Assembly: GCA_014860445.1 (NCBI GenBank)
Contig: JACZJT010000044.1
Span: 1-32,631 of the forward strand
From: Burkholderiales bacterium
GTDB taxonomy: Bacteria; Pseudomonadota; Gammaproteobacteria; Burkholderiales; SG8-39
Direction of reading: 5' to 3'
DNA length: 32,631 nt
In this document: positions 22,779 to 31,086 of the stretch, one piece after another
Position numbering within the stretch: the stretch's first letter is position 1
How the letters are laid out: every line of letters begins with the position of its first letter
Translations under genes and position numbers: made by a program
The notes under the pieces: model-generated
What the model saw: the letters and a program-made list of their open reading frames with translations, nothing else
What the model was told of the DNA's origin: nothing
The model's database searches: none

Positions 22779-23429
22779 TCAGCGCTTCGCCAGCCCGTGC
22801 TGCATCAGTCGCCAGACCAGCAGATCGATGCGGTCCTGGCCGAAAAACGGCTCTCCCCGGAACACCATGGTCGGCACGCCCCAGTGGCCGGCTGCGCGCA
22901 AGGCGCGGTCGTTGTCCTCCAAGGCTTGCTCGTGGCGGGCGGGATCGGCGGCGATTGCCGCCTCGAGCTCGCTTAGATCGAGTCCGGCACGTGCGCTCGC
23001 CCTGGCGAGGTGATCGCCCTGGTCCCAGCCGTCCACACTGCCGTCCCAGAGGACACGGGAGACCTCGTCACAGAAGGCGAGCCCGCGTCCTCGTTCCGTC
23101 GCCGCGATTCCCAGCCGACCCAGGCGGCGCGCGTGCGGCTGCTCGGCGGCAATGGCGAGCGTCGTCGGGTCCTGTTCGATCGGGTCCGGCACCGGGCGGC
23201 GGAACGCCATCCCCTGGAACGCTGCGGCGCGTGCGGAATCCTGCATGAAATAGGGGCGCGCGAGCGGGTTCATGCCGCGGAAGTAGTCCGGATTGCGCAG
23301 CGCCGCGGGATGCACGATGCGGAAGTCCACCGACAGCGCGTAGTCGCGCGTCAGTCCGATGATGCGCGGCAGCGCGATATAGGAATAGGGGCTGCGAAAA
23401 GACCAGTAGAGCTGCAGCGACAAGCTCAT
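22779..23429 (-). CDS. 2-hydroxychromene-2-carboxylate isomerase-like DsbA-fold protein
   Basis: 216 residues. The thioredoxin-fold pattern LQLYWSFRSPYSYIALPR (5-22) has Ser-Pro where DsbA has Cys-x-x-Cys, as in HCCA isomerases and kappa-class GSTs, so the probable catalytic residue is Ser13. The cis-Pro loop WGVPTMVF and the final FFGQDRIDLL helix are present. Such enzymes isomerise naphthalene-degradation intermediates with glutathione, but many relatives have no such pathway nearby. The ATG overlaps the stop of the zinc-ribbon gene. No good ribosome site was found, consistent with translational coupling. Confidence 0.87.
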   Translation of the reverse strand: MSLSLQLYWSFRSPYSYIALPRIIGLTRDYALSVDFRIVHPAALRNPDYFRGMNPLARPYFMQDSARAAAFQGMAFRRPVPDPIEQDPTTLAIAAEQPHARRLGRLGIAATERGRGLAFCDEVSRVLWDGSVDGWDQGDHLARASARAGLDLSELEAAIAADPARHEQALEDNDRALRAAGHWGVPTMVFRGEPFFGQDRIDLLVWRLMQHGLAKR

Positions 23430-23758
23430 GGGGAAACGCTTGGATGCCGATCAATCGCGGCATAGCGCGGCCAGCTTCGCAGGTAGGTACGCTCGAGCAC
23501 GGGTAGCGCCGCCGCACCGACCACCGCGGCGCCGGCGGCCACCACGACCAGACCGCGGCTTTGAAACCAATAGGCAAAAGCGGCGAGCACGACGATCACA
23601 GCGAAATTGAGCAGAACGATCGCGTGCTCCAGCCTGTGAATGTTGTAGACGACCACGCTCTTGCAGTGGGGGCACTGCATTTCCAGTTTGATCATGACCG
23701 TTTGGCCCAATCCGCGTTTGACGATAGCTTTTGTACAGTGGGGGCAACGATGGTCCAT
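23426..23758 (-). CDS. Zinc-ribbon membrane protein
   Basis: 110 residues. N-terminal zinc ribbon with CPHC (Cys5, Cys8) and CPHC (Cys29, Cys32), then two transmembrane segments (about 46-65 and 69-86) and a basic C-terminal tail with RTYLRSWPRY. The ribbon should face the cytoplasm. AGGA lies six bases before the ATG. The stop overlaps the HCCA-isomerase-like start by ATGA. No assigned function. Confidence 0.75.
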   Translation of the reverse strand: MDHRCPHCTKAIVKRGLGQTVMIKLEMQCPHCKSVVVYNIHRLEHAIVLLNFAVIVVLAAFAYWFQSRGLVVVAAGAAVVGAAALPVLERTYLRSWPRYAAIDRHPSVSP

Positions 23759-23867
23759 TCAGCATCCTGAAACGAGTGAATTGTATTTAGAGCGTGCGAA
23801 GAGTAATCGACGATGGCGCCGCGCCGGTCGAGCGTACCGCCTATCGTGCGATCGCTCAACCGTGTCG

Positions 23868-24359
23868 TCAGAATACGCCGAGGACCAGGCCGGCGGCCAT
23901 CGCCGCGCCGGTTTCGCGGCAGGACTGCAGCTCGGCGGCGCCGATCTGCTTCGGTCGCAGGATGTCTTCCGGGGATTGCGCGCGTGTGCACACGATCAGC
24001 GCGGGCGCGGTCGCCTTCAGGCGCCAGCCGCTGGCGATACGCTCGATTTGCCGCACGGCGTTCCGGCCGTCGCTGCCGGCGCAGACCAGGCTTGCATATG
24101 GGCGGCCGTTGATCTGATCGAGCACCGCGTAATAGGTCCGGTCGAAAAAATCCTTCAGCATGCCGGAGATCGCCGCGAGATTTTCGGGCGTAGCGAATAT
24201 GTAACCGTCGGCGCCGAGCACGTCGTTTGCGCCGGCGTCGATCGCGTTAAGCAGGCGCACCTGCAACGCAGTTTCCGTTGCCGCGCCTTCGGCCGCCGCC
24301 CGCGCCATCTGCAGCGTGCCTCCGGTCATGCTGTGATAGACGATCAGCAGGGTTTTCAT
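23868..24359 (-). CDS. Flavodoxin-like NAD(P)H oxidoreductase or WrbA-type protein
   Basis: 163 residues. First strand and FMN phosphate loop: LLIVYHSMTGGTLQMA (HSMTGGT at 9-15). The isoalloxazine-side ATPENLAAISGMLKDFFDRTYY (57-78) and the third-strand CAGSDGRNAV are typical of flavodoxin-like folds with NAD(P)H reductase relatives. Electron partner unknown. It sits between the zinc-ribbon gene (109-bp gap) and FrnE-like gene (28-bp gap) on the same strand. No good ribosome site is visible before the ATG. Confidence 0.83.
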   Translation of the reverse strand: MKTLLIVYHSMTGGTLQMARAAAEGAATETALQVRLLNAIDAGANDVLGADGYIFATPENLAAISGMLKDFFDRTYYAVLDQINGRPYASLVCAGSDGRNAVRQIERIASGWRLKATAPALIVCTRAQSPEDILRPKQIGAAELQSCRETGAAMAAGLVLGVF

Positions 24360-24387
24360 CGTGGACGCGAAGGGCGCGGACCCACGC

Positions 24388-25035
24388 TCATTTCGCGGCG
24401 GCGATCTGGCGCAGCGCCTTTTCGAATACCTGGGTCGGTTGCCCGCCCTGAATCAGGTGGCGGTCGTTGATGATCACCGCCGGCACCGCATTGATGCCTT
24501 GCTCGAGATAGAAACGCTGCTGCCTGCGCACGTCGTCGGCATATTCATCCGAGGCGAGGATTTCCCGTGCGCGCGCCGTGTCCAGGCCGGTTTCGCCGGC
24601 GACGCGAATCAATACCTCGTGCGCACCCGGATTCTCCCCCAGCGTGAAATAGGCCGCGAACAGCGCGTGCTTGAGCGCCAGCTGGCGTCCTTCCTGTTCC
24701 GCCCAGTGCAGCAGCCGGTGGGCGTCGAACGTGTTGTAGATGCGGCTGCGCTTGTCCAGCGCGAAGTTGAATCCGACCTCCTCGCCGCGCGCTCGGATCA
24801 TCGCGCGTGTCTGCTCCGACTGCTCCGGCGTGGCGCCGTACTTCTGGGCCAGGTGTTCGGTGATGTCCTGCCCCTCCGGCGGCATCTGCGGGTTGAGCTC
24901 GAAGGGCTGGAAATGGATGTCGGTTTTCACTTCGTCGCCGAGTTGCGCGATGGCCGCCTCCAGCGCTTTCAGTCCGATCACGCACCAGGGACAGGAGACA
25001 TCGGAGACGAAATCGATTTTCATGGGTTTGCTCAC
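24388..25035 (-). CDS. DsbA-family oxidoreductase, FrnE type
   Basis: 215 residues from a GTG start with GAGGAG eight bases before it; an ATG at 25023 is the alternative. The CPWC active site is at Cys15-Cys18 in DVSCPWCVIG. The helical insertion and the loop INAVPAVIINDRHLIQGGQP with cis-Pro match FrnE/2-hydroxychromene-like disulfide proteins. Without a signal peptide it should be cytoplasmic. It lies 22 bp after the GST gene and belongs to the same unit. Confidence 0.9.
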   Translation of the reverse strand: MSKPMKIDFVSDVSCPWCVIGLKALEAAIAQLGDEVKTDIHFQPFELNPQMPPEGQDITEHLAQKYGATPEQSEQTRAMIRARGEEVGFNFALDKRSRIYNTFDAHRLLHWAEQEGRQLALKHALFAAYFTLGENPGAHEVLIRVAGETGLDTARAREILASDEYADDVRRQQRFYLEQGINAVPAVIINDRHLIQGGQPTQVFEKALRQIAAAK

Positions 25036-25057
25036 TCTGCTGGCTCCTCTGCGCAGG

Positions 25058-25993
25058 TCACGCCGTTTTCACAGCCTTCAGCTGAAAGCCGATGCGCGGG
25101 AAGTGCACATGCACGATACCGGCGCGCGGATCGCTGCGGCGCAGGGTGTAGCGCGTGCGCGTGGCCGCAACGAGTTCGCCCTCCGTAGACTCCAGGCCGA
25201 AACTCTCTGCTGTGACGGTCACCTTGCTGCCGAGCGCGATGCCGTGATCGTCCTGGAACGTTTCCTTATCCACCGCGGCCGGCTGAGACTGTGCGGCCGT
25301 GGCGATTGCGGCCGCGGCATCGGACTCCTGCATGTCGCCGTGCCCGATCGCGGCCACGCGTGCCATCCAGGCGGTGAGGCTGGGCGTGGCGTCCAGGATG
25401 CCGGCGAGCGGTGGGATGCGCTGCGTGAACCAGAGCGCGTGGTAGCACGAGAAATCGGCCAGGCTGGGCGCCTTGCCCATCACATAGGGCTGGTCGTCGA
25501 CCATGCTCGCGATCCGGCGCAGGTAGGACTTGTATGCCGAGGTGGCGTCGCCGGCGGGCATGCGGGCCGCGCCGGCGCGCATTTTGCCCCGGTCTTCGGC
25601 GAATGCCTTGGCCTCTTCGGGTGACTGGTCCTTGAACATGTAGGCGGCACCTGCCGGACTGAAGCTGTACGCCATCGCCGCCCAGAACAAGCTCGAGTCA
25701 GCCCACTGCGCGACAATTCTTACTGCGCCTGTGCTGCCTTGCGGATAGAGGCTGGGTGCCGGTTGGCGACGCTCGAGCACATCGCAAATGAGCGCCGTGT
25801 CGCAATAGACGTCCGCGCCGATCTGCAGCAGCGGGGTGCGCCGGTGGCCACCCGTGAGCGCCACCACGTCGGGCTTGGGCATGATGCGCGGGATGATGAC
25901 CGATTTCCACGCCAGTTTCTTGTAGCCGAGAATCTTGCGTATCTTTTCGGAAAACGGCGAGGTGGGGTAGTGATGCAGGATCAAGTCGGGCAT
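25058..25993 (-). CDS. Glutathione S-transferase with C-terminal extension
   Basis: 311 residues against 200-230 for normal GSTs. The N-terminal thioredoxin-like domain starts LILHHYPTSPFSEKIRKIL (5-23), with the TSPFS loop at the activating position and the cis-Pro in RRTPLLQ (Pro54). An all-helical GST C-domain follows (about 90-225, with KAPSLADFSCYHALW). A linker (AAIATAAQSQPAAV) then joins a beta-rich part of about 70 residues, including SKVTVTAESFG and RYTLRRSDPRAGIVHVHFPR. AAAGGA precedes the ATG. The gene is divergent from an MFS exporter. Confidence 0.88.
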   Translation of the reverse strand: MPDLILHHYPTSPFSEKIRKILGYKKLAWKSVIIPRIMPKPDVVALTGGHRRTPLLQIGADVYCDTALICDVLERRQPAPSLYPQGSTGAVRIVAQWADSSLFWAAMAYSFSPAGAAYMFKDQSPEEAKAFAEDRGKMRAGAARMPAGDATSAYKSYLRRIASMVDDQPYVMGKAPSLADFSCYHALWFTQRIPPLAGILDATPSLTAWMARVAAIGHGDMQESDAAAAIATAAQSQPAAVDKETFQDDHGIALGSKVTVTAESFGLESTEGELVAATRTRYTLRRSDPRAGIVHVHFPRIGFQLKAVKTA

Positions 25994-26142
25994 GGCAGGT
26001 CCTTTGGGGGTTGGTCTGATTTACGTGAACGCACGGGCGCGCTGCGCTGCGGATGGATCAACTTTACCATTAGTCTGCCGGGTGATGCTGTCGCGGGCCG
26101 CTGATTCGAACGCCCGCGTATCGACTCTGGTACCGTTCGAGC

Positions 26143-27411
26143 ATGGAAGCGAACAAAACCGGGTTCAAGTGGTTCGTCGCGCGTGGCGAGCGCGACGCCG
26201 CCATGCCTTTCATCATGCTGACCGCATTGATCGACATGATCGCGATCGGCCTGATGATCCCGGTGCTCCCGGCATTGGTCGGCAGCCTTACCGGCTCGCA
26301 GGCGGGTCAGGCCTTCTGGTATGGCGTGATGACCTTTACCTTCGGCCTGGCGAACTTCTTCGCCTCGCCGGTACTGGGCGCATTGTCGGACAAGTACGGT
26401 CGCCGGCCGATATTGCTGCTCGGAATCAGCGGCCTCGCCCTGACTTTTTTCGCCACGGCGCTGGCCACGACCGTGTGGATGCTGATCGTCGTGCGCCTGC
26501 TGGGCGGCGCGATGCAGGCCAATCTCTCCGTCGCCAACGCTTACGTCGCCGATTTCACGCCGCCCGAGGACCGTGCCAAGCGCTTCGGTCTGCTCGGCGC
26601 CATGTTCGGCGTGGGTTTCATTCTCGGGCCGGTGATGGGGGGGCTGCTGGGTGCGATCGATCTGCGCCTGCCGTTCTATGTCGCAGGTGGTCTGGCGCTG
26701 GTCAATCTGCTGTATGGTTATTTGGTGCTGCCGGAGTCGCTCCCGGTGGAGCGCCGGCACGCAGTGGTCTGGAAAACCTTGAATCCGGTCGCTTCGTTGA
26801 GAGGGCTGGGACAACTCAAGGGTGCGGGGCGCCTGGTTGCGGTCATCGCCTGCAGCGGATTGGCGCAGTTCATGCTCTACACCTCCTGGGTGCTGTACGC
26901 CACGTTCAAGTTCGGCTGGGGACCGCTCGAGAACGGCTGGTCGCTCGCAGCGGTAGGGCTGGTATCGGCCGTCGCGCAAGGCCTGTTGCTCGGGCGCCTG
27001 CTCAAACGCTACAGTCCGCAGCGTCTGGCCGTGCTCGGTCTGGTGTCTTCGACGCTCGCCTACGCAGCCTGGGGCGCGGCGACCCAGGGATGGATGATGT
27101 TCGCGATTATTGGCCTGAATTTTCTCGGCGCCACGGTCTCGGCCACCATTCAGAGCATCATTTCCGGCGCGGCCGATGCGCGCAGCCAGGGTCGCACGCT
27201 GGGCGCCGTGAGCGGACTGAACAGTCTGACTTCGGTGTTTGCACCCATGCTCGCCGCGCCGCTGCTGGTGATGGTATCGCGCCTGCCGCAGGGAGATTGG
27301 CGCATCGGCGCGCCGCTATACTTCTGCGCGCTGTTGCAGGCGGCGGCCTTGCTGCTGGCAATCTCGCATTTCCGGCGCGAACGCCGCCTGCGCCTTCAGC
27401 GCCCGGTCTGA
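26143..27411 (+). CDS. TetA-like MFS exporter
   Basis: 422 residues, 12 hydrophobic segments. Motif A is [12 protein letters not shown] (79-90); motif B-like [20 protein letters not shown] follows, and [15 protein letters not shown] is motif C, specific to antiporters. The [24 protein letters not shown] element in segment 6 is typical of class-A/C Tet and Bcr relatives, so a proton-driven drug or metabolite exporter is likely. Substrate unknown. No TetR-type regulator is adjacent. Confidence 0.9.
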   Translation: MEANKTGFKWFVARGERDAAMPFIMLTALIDMIAIGLMIPVLPALVGSLTGSQAGQAFWYGVMTFTFGLANFFASPVLGALSDKYGRRPILLLGISGLALTFFATALATTVWMLIVVRLLGGAMQANLSVANAYVADFTPPEDRAKRFGLLGAMFGVGFILGPVMGGLLGAIDLRLPFYVAGGLALVNLLYGYLVLPESLPVERRHAVVWKTLNPVASLRGLGQLKGAGRLVAVIACSGLAQFMLYTSWVLYATFKFGWGPLENGWSLAAVGLVSAVAQGLLLGRLLKRYSPQRLAVLGLVSSTLAYAAWGAATQGWMMFAIIGLNFLGATVSATIQSIISGAADARSQGRTLGAVSGLNSLTSVFAPMLAAPLLVMVSRLPQGDWRIGAPLYFCALLQAAALLLAISHFRRERRLRLQRPV

Positions 27412-27495
27412 CTCGCGCGCCAATCGCGGTGGTCTTGTTGCCACTGCGCGAGCGCCTGTGCTACGGTCGCAGCAGTTCGTTTGCGGAGTAATGCC

Positions 27496-27612
27496 ATGTC
27501 CGAGGTGCGCGTATTCAGGGAAGGCCGCGGTCGTCGTATCACGGCCGTGTTCCGGCATTCGAGCGGGGTGGCGGCCGAACCCGGGTTCGAGACCGGGCGC
27601 GCGAGCGGCTGA
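27496..27612 (+). CDS. Possible 38-residue small protein
   Basis: An ORF of 38 codons (MSEVRVFREGRGRRITAVFR, ending TGRASG) with GGAG eight bases before its ATG, lying in the 212-bp gap between the MFS and thioesterase genes. It is Arg/Gly-rich. Its stop is 11 bp before the thioesterase ATG, which has only a weak ribosome site, so coupling is possible. No family recognised. Confidence 0.4.
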   Translation: MSEVRVFREGRGRRITAVFRHSSGVAAEPGFETGRASG

Positions 27613-27623
27613 TCTGAGCGTCG

Positions 27624-28454
27624 ATGGCCACGCACTTATCGAACAATGGACAAACGCCGCTTCCGGGCGGCGCCTATGTTCCGCTCGACAACGGCGCCTA
27701 TGTATCGACCGACCTGACGCGCGGCCCCTGGCATCCTGACCACCAGCACGGCGGGCCGCCGATCGCGCTCGCCGCGCGTTGTATCGAACGCGCGGCTGCG
27801 GCCTTGGGCCTCACGCATGTCGCGCGGCTGACGGCCAACCTGTTGCGCCCCATCCCGATCGCCGAACTCGCGATCGAGGTCGAAACCGATTATGCCGGGC
27901 GCAACGTCGCGCATTTTTCCGCGCGGATGATTGCCCGCGGCAAGGAGGTCGCCCGTTTCACCGCAGTGGCGCAGCGTGAAGCCGGACTGGACATGCCGAC
28001 CGATCTTCCGGGGCATCCGCTGCCGCAGGCGCCACGCACGCTCGAACAGTCGGCGCCGGCGCCGTTTCTGTTTTCGAGCGAGACGACCGGCTACCATGAT
28101 CTGATCGAGGGCCGCATTGCGCAGGGCGTGGCGTTTCGCGGCCCGTCAGCCGTGTGGTTCCGCCTGCGCCATCCGCTGGTCGCGGGCGAAGAGGCGGGCG
28201 GGCTGGAACGCGTCGCCGTCGCTGCGGACTCGGGCAACGGCGTCAGCGCCATCCTCGATTTTCATCGCTACATTTTCGTCAACTCGGATCTGACCATCAA
28301 TCTGCTGCGCAGGGCCCGGGGCGAATGGATATGCATAGACGCGCGCACGCTGCTCGGGCCGGATGGAGGCGGACTGGCGGAGGCGCGCATTTTCGATGCG
28401 CAGGGGCTGATCGGACGGTCGATTCAAAGCCTGGCGATACGCTTGCGCGATTGA
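27624..28454 (+). CDS. TesB-like acyl-CoA thioesterase (double hot dog)
   Basis: 276 residues. Two hot-dog repeats are visible: repeat 1 has WHPDHQHGGPPIALAARCIE, a long helix and AGRNVAHFSARMIARGKEVARF; repeat 2 has DSGNGVSAILDFHRYIFVNSDLTINLLRRA and ends GLIGRSIQSLAIR. HGGPP-ALAAR and NSDLTINLLR match the TesB-like thioesterase_3 family, where Asp, Gln/Thr and Asn catalyse thioester hydrolysis. Acyl chain preference unknown. Start by conserved N-terminus; convergent with nnrU. Confidence 0.87.
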   Translation: MATHLSNNGQTPLPGGAYVPLDNGAYVSTDLTRGPWHPDHQHGGPPIALAARCIERAAAALGLTHVARLTANLLRPIPIAELAIEVETDYAGRNVAHFSARMIARGKEVARFTAVAQREAGLDMPTDLPGHPLPQAPRTLEQSAPAPFLFSSETTGYHDLIEGRIAQGVAFRGPSAVWFRLRHPLVAGEEAGGLERVAVAADSGNGVSAILDFHRYIFVNSDLTINLLRRARGEWICIDARTLLGPDGGGLAEARIFDAQGLIGRSIQSLAIRLRD

Positions 28455-28514
28455 GGCGGGCGCGCGACTTCCGATCGCTGTTCGATCGCGCGGCCGCAAC
28501 CAGGGCGCGGCGGG

Positions 28515-29102
28515 TCAACCGAAAGGACGCACCCCGATCAACACGCCGTGCAGCCAGATGGCGAACACCGCCCATATCGTTGCGCCCACGGCCACGGCGG
28601 CAGCCGTGGCGCCGGCAGTGCCGGCAGGATATTGCGTGCCTGCGGCGCGGTCGCGTTTCCGCGCCGCGATGAAACTGGCCACCGCCCAGGCGAGGAAGGC
28701 GCCGAACAGCAGCAGGTCGGCGAGCTTGCCGTTGGCCAGCAGATGCGCAAACGCCCAAACTTTCACGCTGAGCACCATCGGATGGTGCAGATTGGACTTG
28801 ATCGCGTTGCGCGGCACGTAGGTCGCGGCGAGCAGCACGAATGCGATCAGCATCAACAGCGCCGCGACATGCCGCATGGCGGCGGGCACGATCCATAGCA
28901 CCACCGGCTGTTGCCGCGCCAGGCCGAAGCCCCAGACGATCAGGCCGAAACCGATGATCGACACCACGGAGTAAATGCCCTTCCATGCATTCTCGCCGAG
29001 GCGCTTGCGCTGCGCCGTGCGCCAGTCTTCGGCAAAGATGCGCGTCGAGTGCGCGCCCAGAAAAACGATCAAACCGAGAATCAGAACGGTCATGGACGGC
29101 AT
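28515..29102 (-). CDS. NnrU family membrane protein
   Basis: 195 residues with about five or six transmembrane segments. LILGLIVFLGAHSTRI, then GENAWKGIYSVVSIIGFGLIVWGF, then IKSNLHHPMVLSVKVWAFAHLLANG (the HHPM-x10-HLLANG pattern) identify NnrU, a heme-binding-type family related to the methyltransferase NnrU and isoprenylcysteine carboxyl methyltransferase folds. In Rhodobacter it is required for nitrite/nitric oxide reductase activity. Alternatives starts at 29102 or 29093. It follows apt with essentially no gap. No denitrification gene is seen nearby. Confidence 0.9.
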   Translation of the reverse strand: MPSMTVLILGLIVFLGAHSTRIFAEDWRTAQRKRLGENAWKGIYSVVSIIGFGLIVWGFGLARQQPVVLWIVPAAMRHVAALLMLIAFVLLAATYVPRNAIKSNLHHPMVLSVKVWAFAHLLANGKLADLLLFGAFLAWAVASFIAARKRDRAAGTQYPAGTAGATAAAVAVGATIWAVFAIWLHGVLIGVRPFG

Positions 29103-29103
29103 G

Positions 29104-29622
29104 CTAATCCGACCAGAGCGTGAATACGCTGAGCCCGCGTTTTTCCAGCCGCGCGCGGCCTTCGTGCGTCGCGAGTTCGTGGATGAAGCAGCACTCGGTG
29201 ACTTTGCCGCCGAGCTCGCCGATCAGCATGACGGCGGCTTCGCTCACCGCGCCGGTTGCGAGCATGTCGTCGATCAGGACTACCTCCTCGCCCGGAGCGA
29301 TGACATTCACGCTCATCTCCAACGGCTCCGAGGTGTGCCCGAATTCATGCTCGCGGTGTATCGTCTCGCCCGGGAGCTTGCCCAGCTTGCGGATGGGCAC
29401 AAAGCCTGCGTTCAGCCGGTAGGCGAGCGCGGCGCCGATGACAAAGCCGCGCCATTCCATGCAGGCAAATTTCTTGATCGCCAGCGGTGCGTAGCGCGCG
29501 GCGAGCAGATCGATCACCGCGTGGAAGCCGGGGCCGTCCGCGAGCAGCGTGGTGAGGTCGTAATAGGTGTCACCCGGGCTGGGGTAATCGGGGATCTTAC
29601 GGATGAGCGAGCGTATGTCCAT
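29104..29622 (-). CDS. apt: Adenine phosphoribosyltransferase-like protein
   Basis: 172 residues (E. coli 183). The N-terminus SLIRKIPDYPSPGDTYYDLTTLL is that of Apt, and the PRPP loop VVLIDDMLATGA (114-125) is present. There are departures from the standard enzyme: EWRGF for EARGF (56-60), RKLGKLP for RKPGKLP, and ATGAV for ATGGT in the PRPP loop. Adenine salvage (adenine + PRPP to AMP) is the likely reaction, though base choice may differ. The gene lies 37 bp after panE and directly before nnrU, probably one operon. Confidence 0.78.
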   Translation of the reverse strand: MDIRSLIRKIPDYPSPGDTYYDLTTLLADGPGFHAVIDLLAARYAPLAIKKFACMEWRGFVIGAALAYRLNAGFVPIRKLGKLPGETIHREHEFGHTSEPLEMSVNVIAPGEEVVLIDDMLATGAVSEAAVMLIGELGGKVTECCFIHELATHEGRARLEKRGLSVFTLWSD

Positions 29623-29659
29623 ATTGGGTCGGATTCCTTTGAGTCTGGATAATTGGCGC

Positions 29660-30673
29660 CTAGCCGATGAACGGATGCGCGCGGATGTAGACTTTTTCTT
29701 CGCGCATTGTGCGCGCGAGCAGTTTCACCAGCGCGAACACAGCCTCGATGTGCGGTGTCGGTTCGCCTACGATGCGTCCGACTTCGATTACCGAGCCGAC
29801 GAGCGCGTCGATCTCCGGGTCGCGACCGGCTTCGACGTCCTGCAACATCGAAGTCTTGTGCTTGCCGACGCGCTCGGCGCCGGCGATGCGCTTTTCCAAA
29901 GTGACGCGGAAGGTGATGCCGAGCCGGCCGGCCACGGACTGCGCTTCGCGCATCATCGCCGCGGCGAGATCGCGTGTGAGCGGGAACTGGCAGATGTCGA
30001 CCAGCGTGGAATGCGTGAGCGAACTGATCGGGTTGAAGGTCAGATTGCCCCAGAGCTTGAGCCAGATTTCCGCGCGTATATTGTCCAGGATCGGCGATTT
30101 CAAGCCCGCGCGCGAAAAGGTCTCCGCGATCGCTTTGACGCGATCGCTGCTCGATCCGTCGAGTTCCCCCAAGGGAAAACGATCACCCTCGATGTGGCGC
30201 ACCACGCCGGGCGCGGCGAGCTCGCATGCGGGATAGACGACGCAGCCGATCAGCCGCCGCGGATCCACCGCCGCAGCGATCGCGCCCCCCGGGTCGACGC
30301 TAGTCACGGTGCGCCCTTCGAATTCGCCGCCATGGCGCTGGAAGTACCACCAGGGGATGCCGTTCTGCATCGGGATGATGATGGTGTCTTCGTGGCAAAG
30401 TGCGGCAATGTCTCCGGCCACGGCCGCCACCTGGTGCGCCTTCATTCCCAGAATGACGACGTCGTGCGCGCCCGCCTCGGCCGGCGTTCCTGCCGCGCGT
30501 ACGTTCTGCGCGACATGCTCGGTTCCATCGTGCATGATCACGCGCATGCCATGGGCGCGGATCGCCTGCAGATTCGGTCCGCGCGCCACCAGAGTCACGT
30601 CCTCGCCGGCGAGCGCAAGTTTTGCCCCGACAAAGCCGCCGATCGAACCTGCGCCCACAACGCAATATTTCAT
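29660..30673 (-). CDS. 2-dehydropantoate 2-reductase-like protein
   Basis: 337 residues, longer than E. coli PanE (303). GAGSIGG (7-13) binds NADP; QNGIP (103-107), the catalytic Lys206 in WLKLWGNLTFNPIS and Asn210 follow the PanE/ApbA fold. These enzymes reduce ketopantoate in pantothenate synthesis, but proteobacteria often carry several paralogues with other 2-oxo-acid substrates, so no symbol is given. AAGGTGG lies five bases before the ATG. First gene of the panE-apt-nnrU unit. Confidence 0.88.
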   Translation of the reverse strand: MKYCVVGAGSIGGFVGAKLALAGEDVTLVARGPNLQAIRAHGMRVIMHDGTEHVAQNVRAAGTPAEAGAHDVVILGMKAHQVAAVAGDIAALCHEDTIIIPMQNGIPWWYFQRHGGEFEGRTVTSVDPGGAIAAAVDPRRLIGCVVYPACELAAPGVVRHIEGDRFPLGELDGSSSDRVKAIAETFSRAGLKSPILDNIRAEIWLKLWGNLTFNPISSLTHSTLVDICQFPLTRDLAAAMMREAQSVAGRLGITFRVTLEKRIAGAERVGKHKTSMLQDVEAGRDPEIDALVGSVIEVGRIVGEPTPHIEAVFALVKLLARTMREEKVYIRAHPFIG

Positions 30674-31011
30674 GATGCCACCTTGGAGTCAGAGCGCATT
30701 ACACGAGTAAATGAACCTGCCCGCGCGCTTTTCTTCTGAAATTGAAACGACAGCGCAGCCTGCGATGAAGCCACCGGCATTCCGCGCTATTGCTGTTATC
30801 TTTACTGAAAGTGGATGGTGCAACGCAACAGCTCGCGCCGTCAACAAATTTACAGGCGCAGCCGTCTCAAAAATTTTGATTAACCGATAAATTGCGGTCT
30901 AGTATGATCTGGGCTGACCGGTGTGAACAGCCGCCGCACATGGCGACCGAAGACATGTGCACGCGTACAGGCAGATTTTCCTTTCGCTTTCAATAGAGAT
31001 TGCAGCCCATC
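30674..31011. other. 338-bp divergent region before the coiled-coil gene
   Basis: No gene is supported. It is AT-richer than the surroundings and carries a sigma-70-like promoter (30876-30905) for the plus-strand coiled-coil gene. The remainder, including a CAACA-rich stretch near 30835, shows no other structure. Confidence 0.6.
30876..30905 (+). promoter_or_regulatory. Sigma-70-type promoter candidate
   Basis: -35 TTGATT (30876-30881), 18-base spacer, -10 TAGTAT (30900-30905); an overlapping TATGAT (30903-30908) is a second -10 choice. It predicts a leader of about 165 bases before the coiled-coil start. Confidence 0.5.
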
Positions 31012-31086
31012 GTGAAACCGCTACCTGAGGTCAAGGACGGGACCAGTTGCGCAGCGCCCGCCGCGGGCGCACCCGGCATCGCATGA
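31012..31086 (+). CDS. Possible 24-codon upstream ORF (GTG start)
   Basis: From the GTG at 31012 it encodes MKPLPEVKDGTSCAAPAAGA plus a short tail, and its TGA overlaps the ATG of the following coiled-coil gene (ATGA). The upstream ribosome site is weak. If translated it would couple to and could control the larger gene; it may equally be chance. Confidence 0.35.
   Translation: MKPLPEVKDGTSCAAPAAGAPGIA

Noticed and set aside
28471-28490. Two CGATCG blocks separated by CTGTT between the thioesterase and nnrU
   Set aside because: CGATCG is self-palindromic and common in GC-rich genomes; no T-tract or spacing typical of a terminator.
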